DNA of 64,000 bases, taken from contig OX328125.1 of NCBI GenBank assembly GCA_946811695.1, positions 36,694,734 through 36,758,733 of the forward strand, written 5' to 3'. Shown here one piece after another: positions 23,080-34,513 of the stretch. The stretch is from Gonocerus acuteangulatus. Taxonomy: Eukaryota; Arthropoda; Insecta; Hemiptera; Coreidae. How positions within the stretch are numbered: the stretch's first letter is position 1; each line of letters starts with the position of its first letter. The position numbers and the translations under genes were made by a program. Below the pieces are notes generated by a model. That model was not told the origin of the DNA. It made no database searches and saw nothing but the letters and a program-made list of their open reading frames with translations.

Positions 23080-23720
23080 AATAGGACACTCCCGTATCAA
23101 GACCTACCTGCGTGCCAAGTTTGGTCAAAATAGGTCAAACGGTAAGAATTTGTATAAGGAACAAACATATAGACAGACAGCTGAAAGACCTTTTTTACTT
23201 AGCCTAGTGCATTCCCCGGACCAAGGCCTACCTGTGTGTCAAGTTTGGTCAAAATCAGCCAAACGGAGTGAATTTGTGTAAGGAACAAACATGCAGACAG
23301 ACAGCTGAGAGACGATTTTGCCCTTGCCTATGACACTACCCGGATAAAGACCTACCTATGTATCATGTTTGGTCAAAATCGGTCAAATCGTGTGGATTTG
23401 TATAAGGAATAAACAATTAGGCAAATAGCTGATAGACGATTTTGAACTAGCCTATGACACTCCCCGGATCAAGACCGACATGCGTGTCAAATTTTGTCAA
23501 AATCGGCCAAACGGTGTGTATTTGTATAAGGAACAAACAGACAGACCGACAGCTGATAGAATATTTAACCTAGCCTATGATTCTCCCCGTATCAAGACCC
23601 ATCTGTGTCCCAAGTTTGGTCAAAATCGGTCAAACGGTACGGATTTGTATAAGGAACAAACATACAGACAGACAGCTGCTATAAATTTTTACCTAGCCTA
23701 TATGCGTCTAATTGTTTATT
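23080..23720 (+). repeat. Tandem array of ~120-bp units (five)
   Basis: Each unit has 'aagacctacctg'-like sequence, 'gtcaagtttggtcaaaatcg', 'aaggaacaaac' and 'agacagacagctgatagac', ending in a variant of 'agcctatgacactcc'. The same units recur at 24837-25255 and in complement at 31085-31620. Flanking direct repeats with 'gacgattcatttgatacc' lie at about 22995 and 23746. Confidence 0.8.
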
Positions 23721-23964
23721 AGAACATCAGATATAGGTTCTTCATACCGAGACGATTCATTTGATACCCTACATCATGGGTTTCGGACGGAATGACGGGT
23801 TTCCGAAGGAAGTACAAAACTGGCACGCCCCCGCCCCGGAAGCGGAGTCAAACACAACTTTTCAGGATTTTTCGATTTTTTCCTTTAATAACACCTTAAT
23901 ATCTCACATCATGCAAAATTTCAAGTCTCTAGCATCATTGGAAGTGCCTAATAATTTTGATGAG

Positions 23965-24232
23965 TCAGTGAGTGAGTGAATGAGTGAGTGAGTGAGTCCT
24001 ATAAATCCCGATTTTCGATCGCTTATATCTCAGAAACTATTCGATGTAGAATTATGAAAATTTCCAGTTTTACTCACATCTAGTAGTATAATACCTCTGT
24101 AAAATTTCATAACTTTATCTTTACCTGGTTGAAAGTTATGAGAGGGTAAAAATCGGCTCTAAGACCTCCTGTAATATACACACAGTATGCTTAGGCCGGA
24201 ACTTGGCCTGGCGCACTACCGTGCGCCTAGGT
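23965..24232 (+). repeat. (GAGT)n tract and hairpin ending in CTAG (possible Helitron 3' end)
   Basis: A GAGT repeat at 23968-23996 is followed by conserved noncoding sequence and the stem GGCGCAC-tacc-GTGCGCC directly followed by TAG. Helitrons end in a hairpin plus CTRR, but here the hairpin abuts the end with no spacer, so the assignment is tentative. Confidence 0.35.
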
Positions 24233-24836
24233 TAAAAATACGAAAAAATACAAAAAGTTTGTTTATTAACACATTTTACTGACAAATTAATCTTACTGCT
24301 AAGAACTATTAAAATATTCCTACCACTCTGATCGGCTAAAAAAATGAAAGATTCCGACTCGCAAGAACTTTGTCATCATAGCGGATGAAATCTTATCAGT
24401 AGTGTCATTTGGAAAGCTTTGAATAGAAAGTGTTTAAGTTCTGTCTTAATCATTCGTGAAAGGGGGTTGGAGGATAAAACATATACTTTTAACGATTTTT
24501 ATAAAGGCCTTATGAACGACTGCATTTTGATTTTCGGGGGGGGGGGGGGGCTGAGACCATTTTGGGTGTAAAAAAAATAATGGGGAAGGTGTTGTACCTT
24601 TGACCATTTTGCAAAATTGAATTTTTTTTAGCTTCAATATTAAGGCTAAATTCATTTTTTTTTATTTCATTGTGATTAGTAGTCTATTGCTTACCATATT
24701 TAATTTTTTTCAAGGTTCTAGCTTTACATTTAATATTTTTTATTCATTTTTAAAAAAATAATCGTACAGTGGTCAAAGGTACAACACGTAGTTTTACCTT
24801 TGAGCATGGGGTGTTGTACCTCTGACCTGACCTGAG
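24233..24836. repeat. Block with GGTCAAAGGTACAACAC-type ends, copy 1
   Basis: Contains 'gggaaggtgttgtacctttg', a G-run and, at 24772-24830, oppositely oriented 'ggtcaaaggtacaacac' and 'gtgttgtacctctgacc'. Nearly the same block is at 25255-25592 and in complement at 30756-31085. Probably the terminal part of a pogo-like DNA element. A decayed TTAGCGCGG-type end ('gactcgcaagaactttgtca') lies at about 24356. Confidence 0.5.
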
Positions 24837-25255
24837 CTGAAAGACCTTTTTTACTTAGCGTAGTGCATTCCTCGGACCAAGGCCTACCTGTGTGTCAAGT
24901 TTGGTCAAAATCAGCCAAACGGAGTGAATTTGTGTAAGGAACAAACATGCAGACAGACAGCTGAGAGACGATTTTGCCCTTGCCTATGACACTACCCGGA
25001 TAAAGACCTACCTATGTACCATGTTTGGTCAAAATCGGTCAAATCATGTGGATTTGTATAAGGAATAAACAATTAGGCAAATAGCTGATAGACGATTTTG
25101 AACTAGCCTATGACACTCCCCGGATCAAGACCGACATGCGTGTCAAATTTTGTCAAAATCGGCCAAACGGTGTGTATTTGTATAAGGAACAAACAGACAG
25201 ACCGACAGCTGATAGAATATTTAACCTAGCCTATGAATCTCCCCGTATCAAGAAC
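24837..25255 (+). repeat. Tandem array of ~120-bp units, second block
   Basis: About 3.5 units of the array described at 23080. This block, not the first, is the one matching the right arm in order. Confidence 0.75.
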
Positions 25256-25869
25256 TTTTATCGATTTTTATAAAGGCCTTATGAACGACTGCATTTTGAT
25301 TTTCGGGGGGGGGGCCTAGACCATTTTGGGTGTAAAAAAAATAATGGGGAAGGTGTTGTACCTTTGACCATTTTGCAAAATTGAATTTTTTTTAGCTTCA
25401 ATATTAAGGCTAAATTCATTTTTTTTTATTTCATTGTGATTAGTAGTCTATTGCTTATCATATTTAATTTTTTTCAAGGTTCTAGCTTTACATTTAATAT
25501 TTTTTATTCATTTTTAAAAAAATAATCGTACAGTGGTCAAAGGTACAACACGTAGTTTTACCTTTGAGCATGGGGTGTTGTACCTCTGACCACTTAAAAA
25601 CAACATAGCAGTGCAGAAAAAAAATTGTATTCAGTAATATTGTAATTAATTGCAAGTTTAATAAATACAGGACAAGGATCTAAGCATAATAAAAAAGCTA
25701 TTATTGATATTATGTCATCCTTAATATGCTGTTAAAAATCCAGTCCAATCGATTAACGTTTTAACTGTCGAGTAGATCACTAGCAATAGTATGGTATGGA
25801 AGTTTAGCCACAATGTCTTCAACATCAATGTCATACAAATTTTCATCTTCTCTCGTGAGCTTGTCACTT

Positions 25870-25985
25870 ATAGTTTGTTTTTTCAAATATTGGATGTTAA
25901 ACATTGGACATTTCGAGGTTTCCCTTTAGGCCAGCCCCTATTTGACATTTTCCTTGCCTGCACTTTTCTATGAGGTCTGACAACT
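25870..25985 (-). pseudogene. Pogo/Tigger-like transposase C-terminal remnant (left arm)
   Basis: Complement of 26802-26911. The minus strand encodes the same basic tail as the right arm, ending in a stop. Confidence 0.4.
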
Positions 25986-26165
25986 TCAAGTGGAACGATA
26001 AGGGGCGATAGGTTTGAACTGCTACACTACAGTCAGTTTGAACATATTTTATTTATTATTTTTTAAATTCTTTGAACAATTGAAGCAACCAATATTAATT
26101 ATTTAAAAAAAAAAATGTAGCAGAAGAACATAAAAGGTACAACAACTAGTCGTTCTTCTGATCAT

Positions 26166-26639
26166 GGATTACTTATTTTATAATTTTTTGCATAGAGGAT
26201 GTTAATATTTATTTATTTTCTGGTAAGATATATGTAAGCTTGGAAGTTTTAAGAATTAGGGGAAGGTGTTGTACCTCGGACCATATTGTACCTTTGACCA
26301 CCGAGGCTGTAGCGGCATGTAGCAACATTGTATAAATTTTGGTGTAATTAGTGTTTAGCTCCTTCACTAGAGGGCTTGTGTAACCTACTTTGGATTATTC
26401 AAGTCAAAGAGGATTCTTGCAAAAAATACTTATCCATTTCTATCATAAAAATGTAAGTTATTCATTGATGACGTTTTACCTCATAATATTTTTTGTATTA
26501 TGTATTTTTAGATGGAAATCATTTGACAAAGTAGCTATTACTATAAGAAACATGGCGTAGCTTTTGAAATTGAATTATCTTAACCCTAAATTTTTAGCAT
26601 GCTTTTTAATTTGCGCTACCAGGGAGTTGTACCTCTGAC
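26166..26639. other. Spacer at the centre of the palindrome
   Basis: About 475 bp of unique A+T-rich sequence between the inverted arms. It includes 'gggaaggtgttgtacctcgg' near 26258 and 'gttgtacctctgaccac' near 26626, pieces of the pogo-like termini. No ORF. Confidence 0.5.
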
Positions 26640-26801
26640 CACGACTAGTTGTTGTACCTTTTATGTTCTTCTGCTACATTTTTTTTTTAAATAATTAATA
26701 TTGGTTGCTTCAATTGTTCAAAGAATTTAAAAAATAATAAATAAAATATGTTCAAACTGACTGTAGTGTAGCAGTTCAAACCTATCGCCCCTTATCGTTC
26801 C

Positions 26802-26911
26802 ACTTGAAGTTGTCAGACCTCATAGAAAAGTGCAGGCAAGGAAAATGTCAAATAGGGGCTGGCCTAAAGGGAAACCTCGAAATGTCCAATGTTTAACATC
26901 CAACATTTGAA
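26802..26911 (+). pseudogene. Pogo/Tigger-like transposase C-terminal remnant (right arm)
   Basis: Translates to LEVVRPHRKVQARKMSNRGW followed by PKGKPRNVQCLTSNI and a stop. Basic tails of the form 'VRP..KA..RK..(N/G)RG(R)PKGK.R.LT' end many insect DDE_1 (pogo/Tigger/jerky) transposases. No catalytic domain lies upstream. A further 64-codon frame (26889-27083) in another phase may be continuing, frameshifted sequence. Confidence 0.45.
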
Positions 26912-27194
26912 AAAACAAACTTTAAGTGACAAGCTCACGAGAGAAGATGAAAATTTGTATGACATTGATGTTGAAGACATTGTGGCTAAACTTCCATACC
27001 ATACTATTGCTAGTGATCTACTCGACAGTCAAAACGTTTATCGATTGGACTGGATTTTTAACAGCATATTAAGGATGACATAATATCAATAATAGCTTTT
27101 TTATTATGCTTACATCCTTGTCCTGTATTTATTAAACTTGCAATTAATTACAATATTACTGAATACAATTTTTTTTCTGCACTGCTGTGTTGTT

Positions 27195-27320
27195 TTAGCG
27201 CGGTTCCTCCCTCCCCCATAGGGAGGAACCCCGCTTATAAGGTTGATACAATGAAACAATCCGGAAGTGCCGACAAGAAAATTTCGCGTTTCAGAACCGA
27301 AAATAATGGTGGTTCAAATT

Positions 27321-27387
<67 letters not shown>

Positions 27388-28480
27388 ATATATTTGTCTG
27401 TTCGCTCATTTCTGGCTTCCCTAATGGTCCGATTTTGATGAAATTTGGTACAAAAATCCGACGTCCAATTAGAAAGGTCAAGTTCGTTAACCAGCAAAAT
27501 CCGCCCACTGGAAGATGGCGTTTGGGGCGAAATTCGCGCAGAAAAAATCGTAACGCTTACGTTTTTGAGTTCATAAGCTTGTAAGTACTCTTTTTATAGG
27601 CTTCTTGGGCTAGGAAAACGAATGAAACCATTTTCAAGGCGATAGATTTAACCGTTTTCGAGAAAATTGGAAAAATAGTTTTTGAATACCGTTTTTGGTT
27701 TGGGTACTTAGAATCACGGGATTCAGTTGAAACATTATCTGCATGTTATACTTTCATTAAAACTAATATGTTGAAAGTTATGTTACGTTTGGAGTTAAGG
27801 AAGGGTTAGAATAAAATATTTTATGAACAGACATGAAAAGTTTTGGGAACTTCGTATACTTTCATTAATATCTCGAACACGGTTGGGAAATCGTGGTAAG
27901 TGGATAGAAACTATTTGAACGCTTACTAAATTCTCTACAAAAATGATTCTAAAACTATTTTTGATTAGGTTATGTCAATCGGAGAAATAAGTGCTTAAAA
28001 CTTCAAATACGTCTGTTTTGTTCTTATGAACGGGGTTTTGTCGTTCTTTTTGTAATTTTTGTCTCTTTCCCTTGGTTTTTTATTGCTTTTTATTTTTGTA
28101 ATTTATTATGTTAGGAAAATGTATTTGTTTGTAAAACAGTATAGGAAACATGAGACCAATTTTCTGTTGCTAGAAATAATGAAAATTTTGGGAACTTCGT
28201 ATACTTTCATTAATATCTCGAAAACGGTTCAAAATCTTGGGAAGCGAAAGGTTACCATTCGAAAGCTTACTAAATGGTCTACAAAAAATGTTCTGACAAA
28301 AGTTTTAATTGGGCGATGTCAATCAGAGAAATAAGTGCTTAAACCATTAAAGTAATTGATTTCTTTTATTCTAACGGTTTTTTTGTCTGTTTTTATTCCT
28401 ATTTTTTCATTGCTTATAGTTGGATAATGTATTTGACAATAAAATAGATTAATTAAAATAAGAAAAACAATTCGAACAGG
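27195..28480 (+). mobile_element. TTAGCGCGG-family element, copy 7 (right end missing)
   Basis: Left terminus and hairpin at 27195-27231, (TA)n at 27322-27394, then the conserved body with a partial internal duplication. The body fades at about 28480 without the GAACCGCGCTAA end. Inserted in the right palindrome arm. Confidence 0.7.
27322..27394. repeat. (TA)n microsatellite
   Basis: TA run at the family's fixed position. Confidence 0.95.
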
Positions 28481-29269
28481 TAGATATCGAAAATAGCTGT
28501 TCTTCAAATTAGAATCTATTGTTGAGTAATTATATGACTCTTTGGATAATAATTTCAATAGTTAAAATTATAACTAAATTGGAAAATATCTATTTAATAG
28601 AACTCATTAAACCTTTTACAGAGAACTCTATTTTTTATTTTAATTTTATTGATCAACAGGTCTTTGCATATATTTAAAAACTCTGTTGATATAACCTCTA
28701 TATCGTTTTTGTTTGATTCAATAATAAGAAATCCATTTTTCAATGATTTTATGTTTTTAGGCCAATCTATAATTCCTATGGGTTAATATGTTTTTTAAAT
28801 TGAAGCTTTAAAGCCTCAACAGGAATATTTGTGTAATCACCCTTCACAGTTAATTTATTAGAATCATGAGTGACCGTTTTTGTGTTACAACTAACAATCT
28901 TTGAAAACGAAGTTTGACTATCCTTGTTATTGTTATTTTCCTTCTGTTTGGCCGCGATTTTCTATTCATGATCTAATTCTCCTTGAATTTTTTGACTAGA
29001 TCAAGAACCTATTTTACGCACTCTAAATTCCTTAATTTAATTGAGTAATTTTATCAAGCTTGATATAATCACTTTTGGGTTAATACGGGTGGTCTATACC
29101 GAGTCCTTTGTTTGTAAACACAAAGAGCCTTCTGAGTAACGGTAAAGGGCAGTAAAAGTATATGACTTTACCTGGAAGCAGACCCTGCATACAGAGAATT
29201 GCAATACGAGACATTCTCATTCTTCCTTTCACCAGCTCCCGTGTAACACCTTAGATCTGTTTATATTGT
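28481..29269. other. Spacer between two TTAGCGCGG copies
   Basis: About 790 bp of A+T-rich sequence with no recognisable frame. It lies inside the 3.56-kb insertion, so it either travelled with the two copies or is extra body of a longer family member. Confidence 0.45.
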
Positions 29270-29400
29270 TAGCGCGGTTCCTCCCTCCCTTCATAGGGAG
29301 GAACCCCGCTTATAAAATTGATCTCATGAAACAATCCGGAAGTGCCGACTAGAAAATTTCGCGTTTCAGAACCCCTAGAGACCGAAAATAACGGTGGTTC

Positions 29401-29467
<67 letters not shown>

Positions 29468-30753
29468 CTGTTATTTGAAAGGTCAAGTTCGTTAACCAGC
29501 AAAATCCGCCCACTGGAAGATGGCGTTTGGGGCGAAATTCGCGCAAATAAAATCGCAACGCTTACATTTTTGAGTTCATATGCTTGTAAGTACTCTTTTT
29601 GTAGGCTTCTTGGCCTAGGAAAACGAATGAAACCGTTTTTAAGGCGATAGCTTTAACCGTTTTCGAGAAAATTGGGAACATAGTTGCTGAATAACGTTTT
29701 TGGTTTTGGTACATAAAATCATGGGATTCAGTTGAAACATTTTTTGCATGTTCAAATTTTATCAAAACTAATATCTTAAACCTTTGGTTACGTTTGGAGT
29801 TAAGGAAGGGTTAGAATAAAATATTTTATGAACAGACATGAAAAGTTTTGGGAACTTCGTATATTTTCATTAATATCTCGAACACGGTTGGGAAATGTTC
29901 ATAAGTGGATAGAAACTATTTGAAAGCTTTCTAAATTCTCTACAGAAAAGATTCTGAAACAAGTTTTGATTAGGTGATGTCAGTCGAAGAAATAAGTGCT
30001 TAAAACTTCAAATACGTCTGTTTAGTTCTTATGAACGGGTGTTGGTCGTTCTTTTTGTAATTTTTGTCTCTTTCCCTTAGTTTTTTATTGATTTTTATTT
30101 TTGTAATTTCTTATGTTAAGAAAATGTATTTGTGTGTAAAACAGGATAGGTAAAATGAGACCAATTTTCTATAGCTAGAAATAATGAAAAGTTTTGGGAA
30201 CTTCGTATACTTTCATTAATATCTCGAAAACGGTTGAAAATCTTGTGAAGCGAAAGGTTACCATTCGAAAGCTTACTAAATGCTCTACAAAAAATGTTCT
30301 GACAAAAGTTTTAATTAGACTATGTAAATCGGAGAAATAAGTGCTTAAAACATTAAAGTAATTGATTTCGTTTATTCGAACGTTTTTTTTTGTCTGTTTT
30401 TATTCCTTATTATTTCTTAATTGCTTATAGTTGGATAATGTATTTTACAATAAAACTGGTTAAGTAAAATAACAAAACAATTTATTGTTAGAAATATAGC
30501 TTTCCTAGATTCCAAGACCTTGTAACTAGCGGGACCCTTTCTAGTGTTGACCGACCCTTCCAGGTAAGATCGTAAATCAAGACCTTTCAAGACTGGTGGA
30601 ACCAAAATAATAACTGCTTCTATTTTAATCTTCAGGCGATTCGCCAAAGTTGCGAAGCCTTATCAATAAATATATATTTTAATCTTTCCAAATTAGACTA
30701 GGGATAAGAAAGGAACCGCGCTAAGATGATGCAGTTCCTGCGAGTCGGACTTT
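29270..30753 (+). mobile_element. TTAGCGCGG-family element, copy 8 (both ends)
   Basis: TTAGCGCGGTTCC and hairpin ('ccctcccttcatagggagg') at 29270, (TA)n at 29405-29462, two related internal halves, then GGAACCGCGCTAA, 'gatgatgcagttcctgcgag' and GGAC at about 30749, followed by T's. Its right border is fixed by the left-arm empty site ('ttttaagtgg'). Confidence 0.75.
29405..29462. repeat. (TA)n microsatellite
   Basis: TA run at the family's fixed position. Confidence 0.95.
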
Positions 30754-31084
30754 TTAAGTGGTCAGAGGTACAACACCCCATGCTCAAAGGTAAAACTACG
30801 TGTTGTACCTTTGACCACTGTACGATTATTTTTTTAAAAATGAATAAAAAATATTAAATGTAAAGCTAGAACCTTGAAAAAAATTAAATATGATAAGCAA
30901 TAGACTACTAATCACAATGAAATAAAAAAAAATGAATTTAGCCTTAATATTGAAGCTAAAAAAAATTCAATTTTGCAAAATGGTCAAAGGTACAACACCT
31001 TCCCCATTATTTTTTTTACACCCAAAATGGTCTAGGCCCCCCCCCCGAAAATCAAAATGCAGTCGTTCATAAGGCCTTTATAAA

Positions 31085-31620
31085 AATCGATAAAAGTTCT
31101 TGATACGGGGAGATTCATAGGCTAGGTTAAATATTCTATCAGCTGTCGGTCTGTCTGTTTGTTCCTTATACAAATACACACCGTTTGGCCGATTTTGACA
31201 AAATTTGACGCGCATGTCGGTCTTGATCCGGGGAGTGTCATAGGCTAGTTCAAAATCGTCTATCAGCTATTTGCCTAATTGTTTATTCCTTATACAAATC
31301 CACATGATTTGACCGATTTTGACCAAACATGGTACATAGGTAGGTCTTTATCCGGGTAGTGTCATAGGCAAGGGCAAAATCGTCTCTCAGCTGTCTGTCT
31401 GCATGTTTGTTCCTTACACAAATTCACTCCGTTTGGCTGATTTTGACCAAACTTGACACACAGGTAGGCCTTGGTCCGAGGAATGCACTACGCTAAGTAA
31501 AAAAGGTCTTTCAGCTGTCTGTCTGTATGTTTGTTCCTTATACAAATTTTCACCGTTTGACCTATTTTGACCAAACTTGGCACGCAGGTAGGTCTTGATA
31601 CGGGAGTGTCCTATTACCTA
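31085..31620 (-). repeat. Tandem array of ~120-bp units, inverted copy
   Basis: Complement of the arrays at 23080-23186 plus 24837-25255, with four to five units. Confidence 0.75.
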
Positions 31621-31728
31621 TGACGTTTTGTACTTTTTGTTCCATCGGAAAGCCATCATTCCTTCTGAAACCCATCATGTGGGGTATCAAATGAATCGTC
31701 TTGGTAAGGAGAACTTATATTTGATGTT

Positions 31729-32064
31729 TTAAGAAACATTTCGACGCATCTTAACAACAACAGTTGTGACTTCTTTCTTAAATGTAGTAAATAAAGTCGT
31801 AGGGGTTAACTGCATAATATACTTGACAGCAGATACTAAGTTTTTCAAAGTCGAGCCATCTAAATTCCAAAGTTTAGGATCACAAACCCAAAATGTATCG
31901 TCTTTGTTCTTATCTTTTTCTTGAAGACCTTCTACACATTCCCTATTGTGATCTTTATCCTCGGGATAAGGTTCCTGTGTTTTACAGTGTAATAGTTTAG
32001 TTAAGAGAGCAATCAATTTGTCCTCTAGAGTACTGTCATCTGGAAGAGCTTCTAACTTTTCTAG
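31729..32064 (-). CDS. Unidentified ORF in palindrome arm (right copy, partial)
   Basis: Inverted copy of the frame at 22631-22966. It is open over the same length and differs at QEPYP, KNKDD and FWVCD. Function and family are unknown. No start codon is convincing, so it is probably an exon-like or internal fragment carried by the palindrome. Confidence 0.4.
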   Translation of the reverse strand, partial: LEKLEALPDDSTLEDKLIALLTKLLHCKTQEPYPEDKDHNRECVEGLQEKDKNKDDTFWVCDPKLWNLDGSTLKNLVSAVKYIMQLTPTTLFTTFKKEVTTVVVKMRRNVS

Positions 32065-32222
32065 GCTAGTGATTAGATGTATGTAGGTTGATTATTGGTA
32101 TCAAATATCGAGCAGTAAGGAGAACTTTATGCAGAATCCAAAGACCCTGGTTTTATATGAAGTACAAAAGCCAGTAGGTATGCGGCAACTAAATTTTAAT
32201 TAATACTTAGAAAAAAGTAATG

Positions 32223-32995
32223 AGATCCCAAAAAAAAACATAAATGTGAAATAGAGGCTAAGTTCCTCCCTCCACAAAGAAACACTCCCTTCCCCAAAAA
32301 TATCCCGTCCTAACCCCCCCCCCCCCCAAACGCCTTACCATCCTACACTCCAAAATAGTAGTATGAGTTAGTGTATTAAGTGCACCATATTTTCAACCAA
32401 AAATATTTGCCAATACAAGAGATGATACAAGAAAGAAATGTCCAAGTTCATTACTTGGAAGACCTCATAGTTACTTACTAAGAACAGTAAAGACACTTCA
32501 ACTGACCTTTAAAAACAACAATAAAAATACTTATATCCAGTTATTAAAATATCACTTTCCTCAACCAGGTATATTCTTAAACTTGGCAATGTTTTATTTG
32601 TGCCGAAATTATCTTTAGAGAGAAAACTAAACATTGCCAAGTTTAAGAATATACCTGTTTGAGGAAAGTGATATTTTAGTAACTGGATATAAGTATTTTT
32701 ATTGTTGTTTTTAAAGGTCAGTTGAAGTGTCTTTACTGTTCTTAGTAAGTATCTATGAGGTCTTCCAAGTAATGAACTTGGACATTTCTTTCTTGTAACA
32801 TCTCTTGTATTGGCAAATATTTTTGGTTGAAAATATGGTGCACTTAATACACTAACTCATACTACTTTTTTGGAGTGTAGGATGGTAAGGCGTTTTGGGG
32901 GGGGGATTAGGAGGGGATATTTTTGGGGAAGGGAGTGTTTCTTTGTGGAGGGAGGAACTTGGCCTCTATTTCACATTTATGTTTTTTTTGGGATA
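32223..32995. repeat. Near-perfect hairpin, ~370-bp arms
   Basis: The left arm (32223-32594) is complementary to 32631-32995 around a ~36-nt loop ('tatttgtgccgaaattatct...'). Arms include 'acattgccaagtttaagaat' and 'ggtcagttgaagtgtcttta', with a C-run on the left matched by a G-run on the right. It overlaps the outer end of the giant palindrome ('tttcacatttatgttttttt'). Confidence 0.8.
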
Positions 32996-33053
32996 GAGCT
33001 TTCTTGAAGTACGAGCGGAAAAGAGGGAGGCTTAGCTGGTGATTCCTACTTAG

Positions 33054-33229
33054 CATGGGCGTATATAAGGGGGGGGGGCTGAGAGGGCGTAAAAGCGTTT
33101 TAGTTGCCTAAAACTATTCCAAGTTCTAAATTTTTCATATTCCATAACCCGGAAATTATCTCAGCCCCCTCCCCCGAAATTTTCCAAGCCCCTCCCGAAA
33201 TTATTCTCTATATACGCCCATGCTGCTTA
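33054..33229. mobile_element. MITE, ATGGGCGTATATA-terminus family, copy 3
   Basis: Begins ATGGGCGTATATAAGG and ends TATATACGCCCAT, perfect 13-bp complementary ends, with G-, C- and 'cccgaaattattctct'-type interiors. Flanks 'ctacttagc' and 'ctgcttaga' may be a decayed 9-bp duplication. Confidence 0.75.
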
Positions 33230-34022
33230 GAGTTGTCAGTGATATTGATATACTTAGAGTTGCTCAGATATTGTCAGTGATCTTAGTCTTATAGCCATTT
33301 AAGGGCCTAAAATATCCCTCATAAGTCATTGGGGTAGGAATTTACATTTTTCAGAAAATATTTAAATAAGTGTTAGTCTAAGACAAAAAAAAAAAACAAA
33401 TACTTAGGTAATTATTTTCATTTGAGAAAATGAAGACTCGGAACCGTCGCTGGACGTTTTAGAAAAATTGGTAAAAATAAAAAAGACGGCTTTCCTTTAA
33501 TAATTGCCGCGCGTTTCTTTAAAAAAGCCACCTTCTTCCACTCGCAGGGGGCTATTACGAAAAGAGAAAGTGATAAGGGGGGTCAGGCGTAATTGTGAAT
33601 CGAATGAATTGTAGTTGTTTATTCATTAAATTTTGTTTTAGTTACCTAACAACTAGAACAAAATCTGTGAATAGTTGTATATCGGAAATATTTTCATAAG
33701 ATCGAATCAAAAAGAACTAGACCGTTTGTGTACCCTTCCTTTACACCATTGTTCATCTCTTGACCTTGCGAGGTTGTCTGCCCATATCCATTTCAGCCTA
33801 TGCGCTTCTTCCTGAAGCTATCGGGCCATTCCAATGGCCAATCTCAGAAATAATAAAACCATCTTTGACTCCAACAAGTAAATTATTTGTTTAATTATAT
33901 TTCTTGAGAAAATAATAACTTTATACCGGCAATTCAACCAAATAAATTACTTAGTTTCGTAAAAAAGTAAACTTTAAAACATATGCTACAAAAACTCCCT
34001 CATAAAGCTTGGACATAACATT
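33230..34022. other. No gene recognised
   Basis: A+T-rich intergenic sequence with no supportable frame or terminal repeat. Confidence 0.5.
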
Positions 34023-34513
34023 CTCCGTATCAGGGCCGCCTCATCCCAGACCCGGGCCCAGTACCAGATCATGGGCCCCCACTTCTCAGAGCCGTGCCCC
34101 CCCTTTCTCAGAGCCAAACTGAACATTCTAGTACTTTGCTATAGGACTTTGGACATTTCAAAATTATTTTCATCTTGAGTTTTGAGCGATATGAGAATAA
34201 AAGCCGACAATCGGAGCAGCAAAGGTCACTTTCGGTACTTGTAGTTTTATTACGACTCCTAATGAAATATGTATACTATTCTGGGACTGCACTTGTTTTG
34301 TCGCTTATGTACATTAAAAAAATATAGATACAATGCAAATAAATACAGGCTACGCCCGTCTATATTTCTAAACCCCATTCTTTTTACAAGCTCATAACCT
34401 ATACATTTTTTCCAATTAGGGAGGTTCCGGCCCGGGCCCCCACGGCGCCCGGGTCCGGGACAACAGTACCCGGCTGCCCCCCCCCCCCCCCATATGGCGG
34501 CCCTACTCCGTAT
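34023..34513. mobile_element. hAT-type non-autonomous element with 8-bp TSD
   Basis: The element (34031-34505, 475 bp) begins CAGGGCCGCC and ends GGCGGCCCTA, near-perfect inverted ends with the hAT-typical CAG start (the right-hand G is mutated). Perfect 8-bp duplications CTCCGTAT lie at 34023-34030 and 34506-34513, the hallmark length for hAT. Ends are G+C-rich with 'gggcccccac' in both orientations. No transposase. Confidence 0.85.

Larger units (their letters stand above)
22425..26165. repeat. Giant imperfect palindrome, left arm
   Basis: Starts 'gtggagggaggaacttggcc' and is complementary, block by block, to 26640-32277: the ORF block (22500-23070), the ~120-bp tandem array, a block with 'ggtcaaaggtacaacac', and the pogo-like block (25598-26160). 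It contains one extra ~1.65-kb stretch (about 23186-24836) absent from the right arm. At 25584-25603 the junction 'ctgaccacttaaaaacaaca' is uninterrupted, the unoccupied form of the right-arm insertion site. Confidence 0.75.
26640..32277. repeat. Giant imperfect palindrome, right arm (interrupted)
   Basis: Complement of the left arm in order: pogo-like block (26642-27196), a 3.56-kb insertion (about 27194-30755), pogo-terminus block (30756-31085), tandem array (31085-31620) and ORF block (31640-32277). Removing the insertion restores 'gttgtttttaagtggtcag', the exact complement of the left-arm junction. Confidence 0.75.

Noticed and set aside
23080..23720. CRISPR-like array
   Set aside because: Units are contiguous ~120-bp tandem repeats without unique spacers, in a eukaryotic genome.
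24200..24232. Definite Helitron 3' terminus
   Set aside because: The hairpin and CTAG are suggestive, but there is no spacer between them, and no matching 5' TC end or AT target could be placed.
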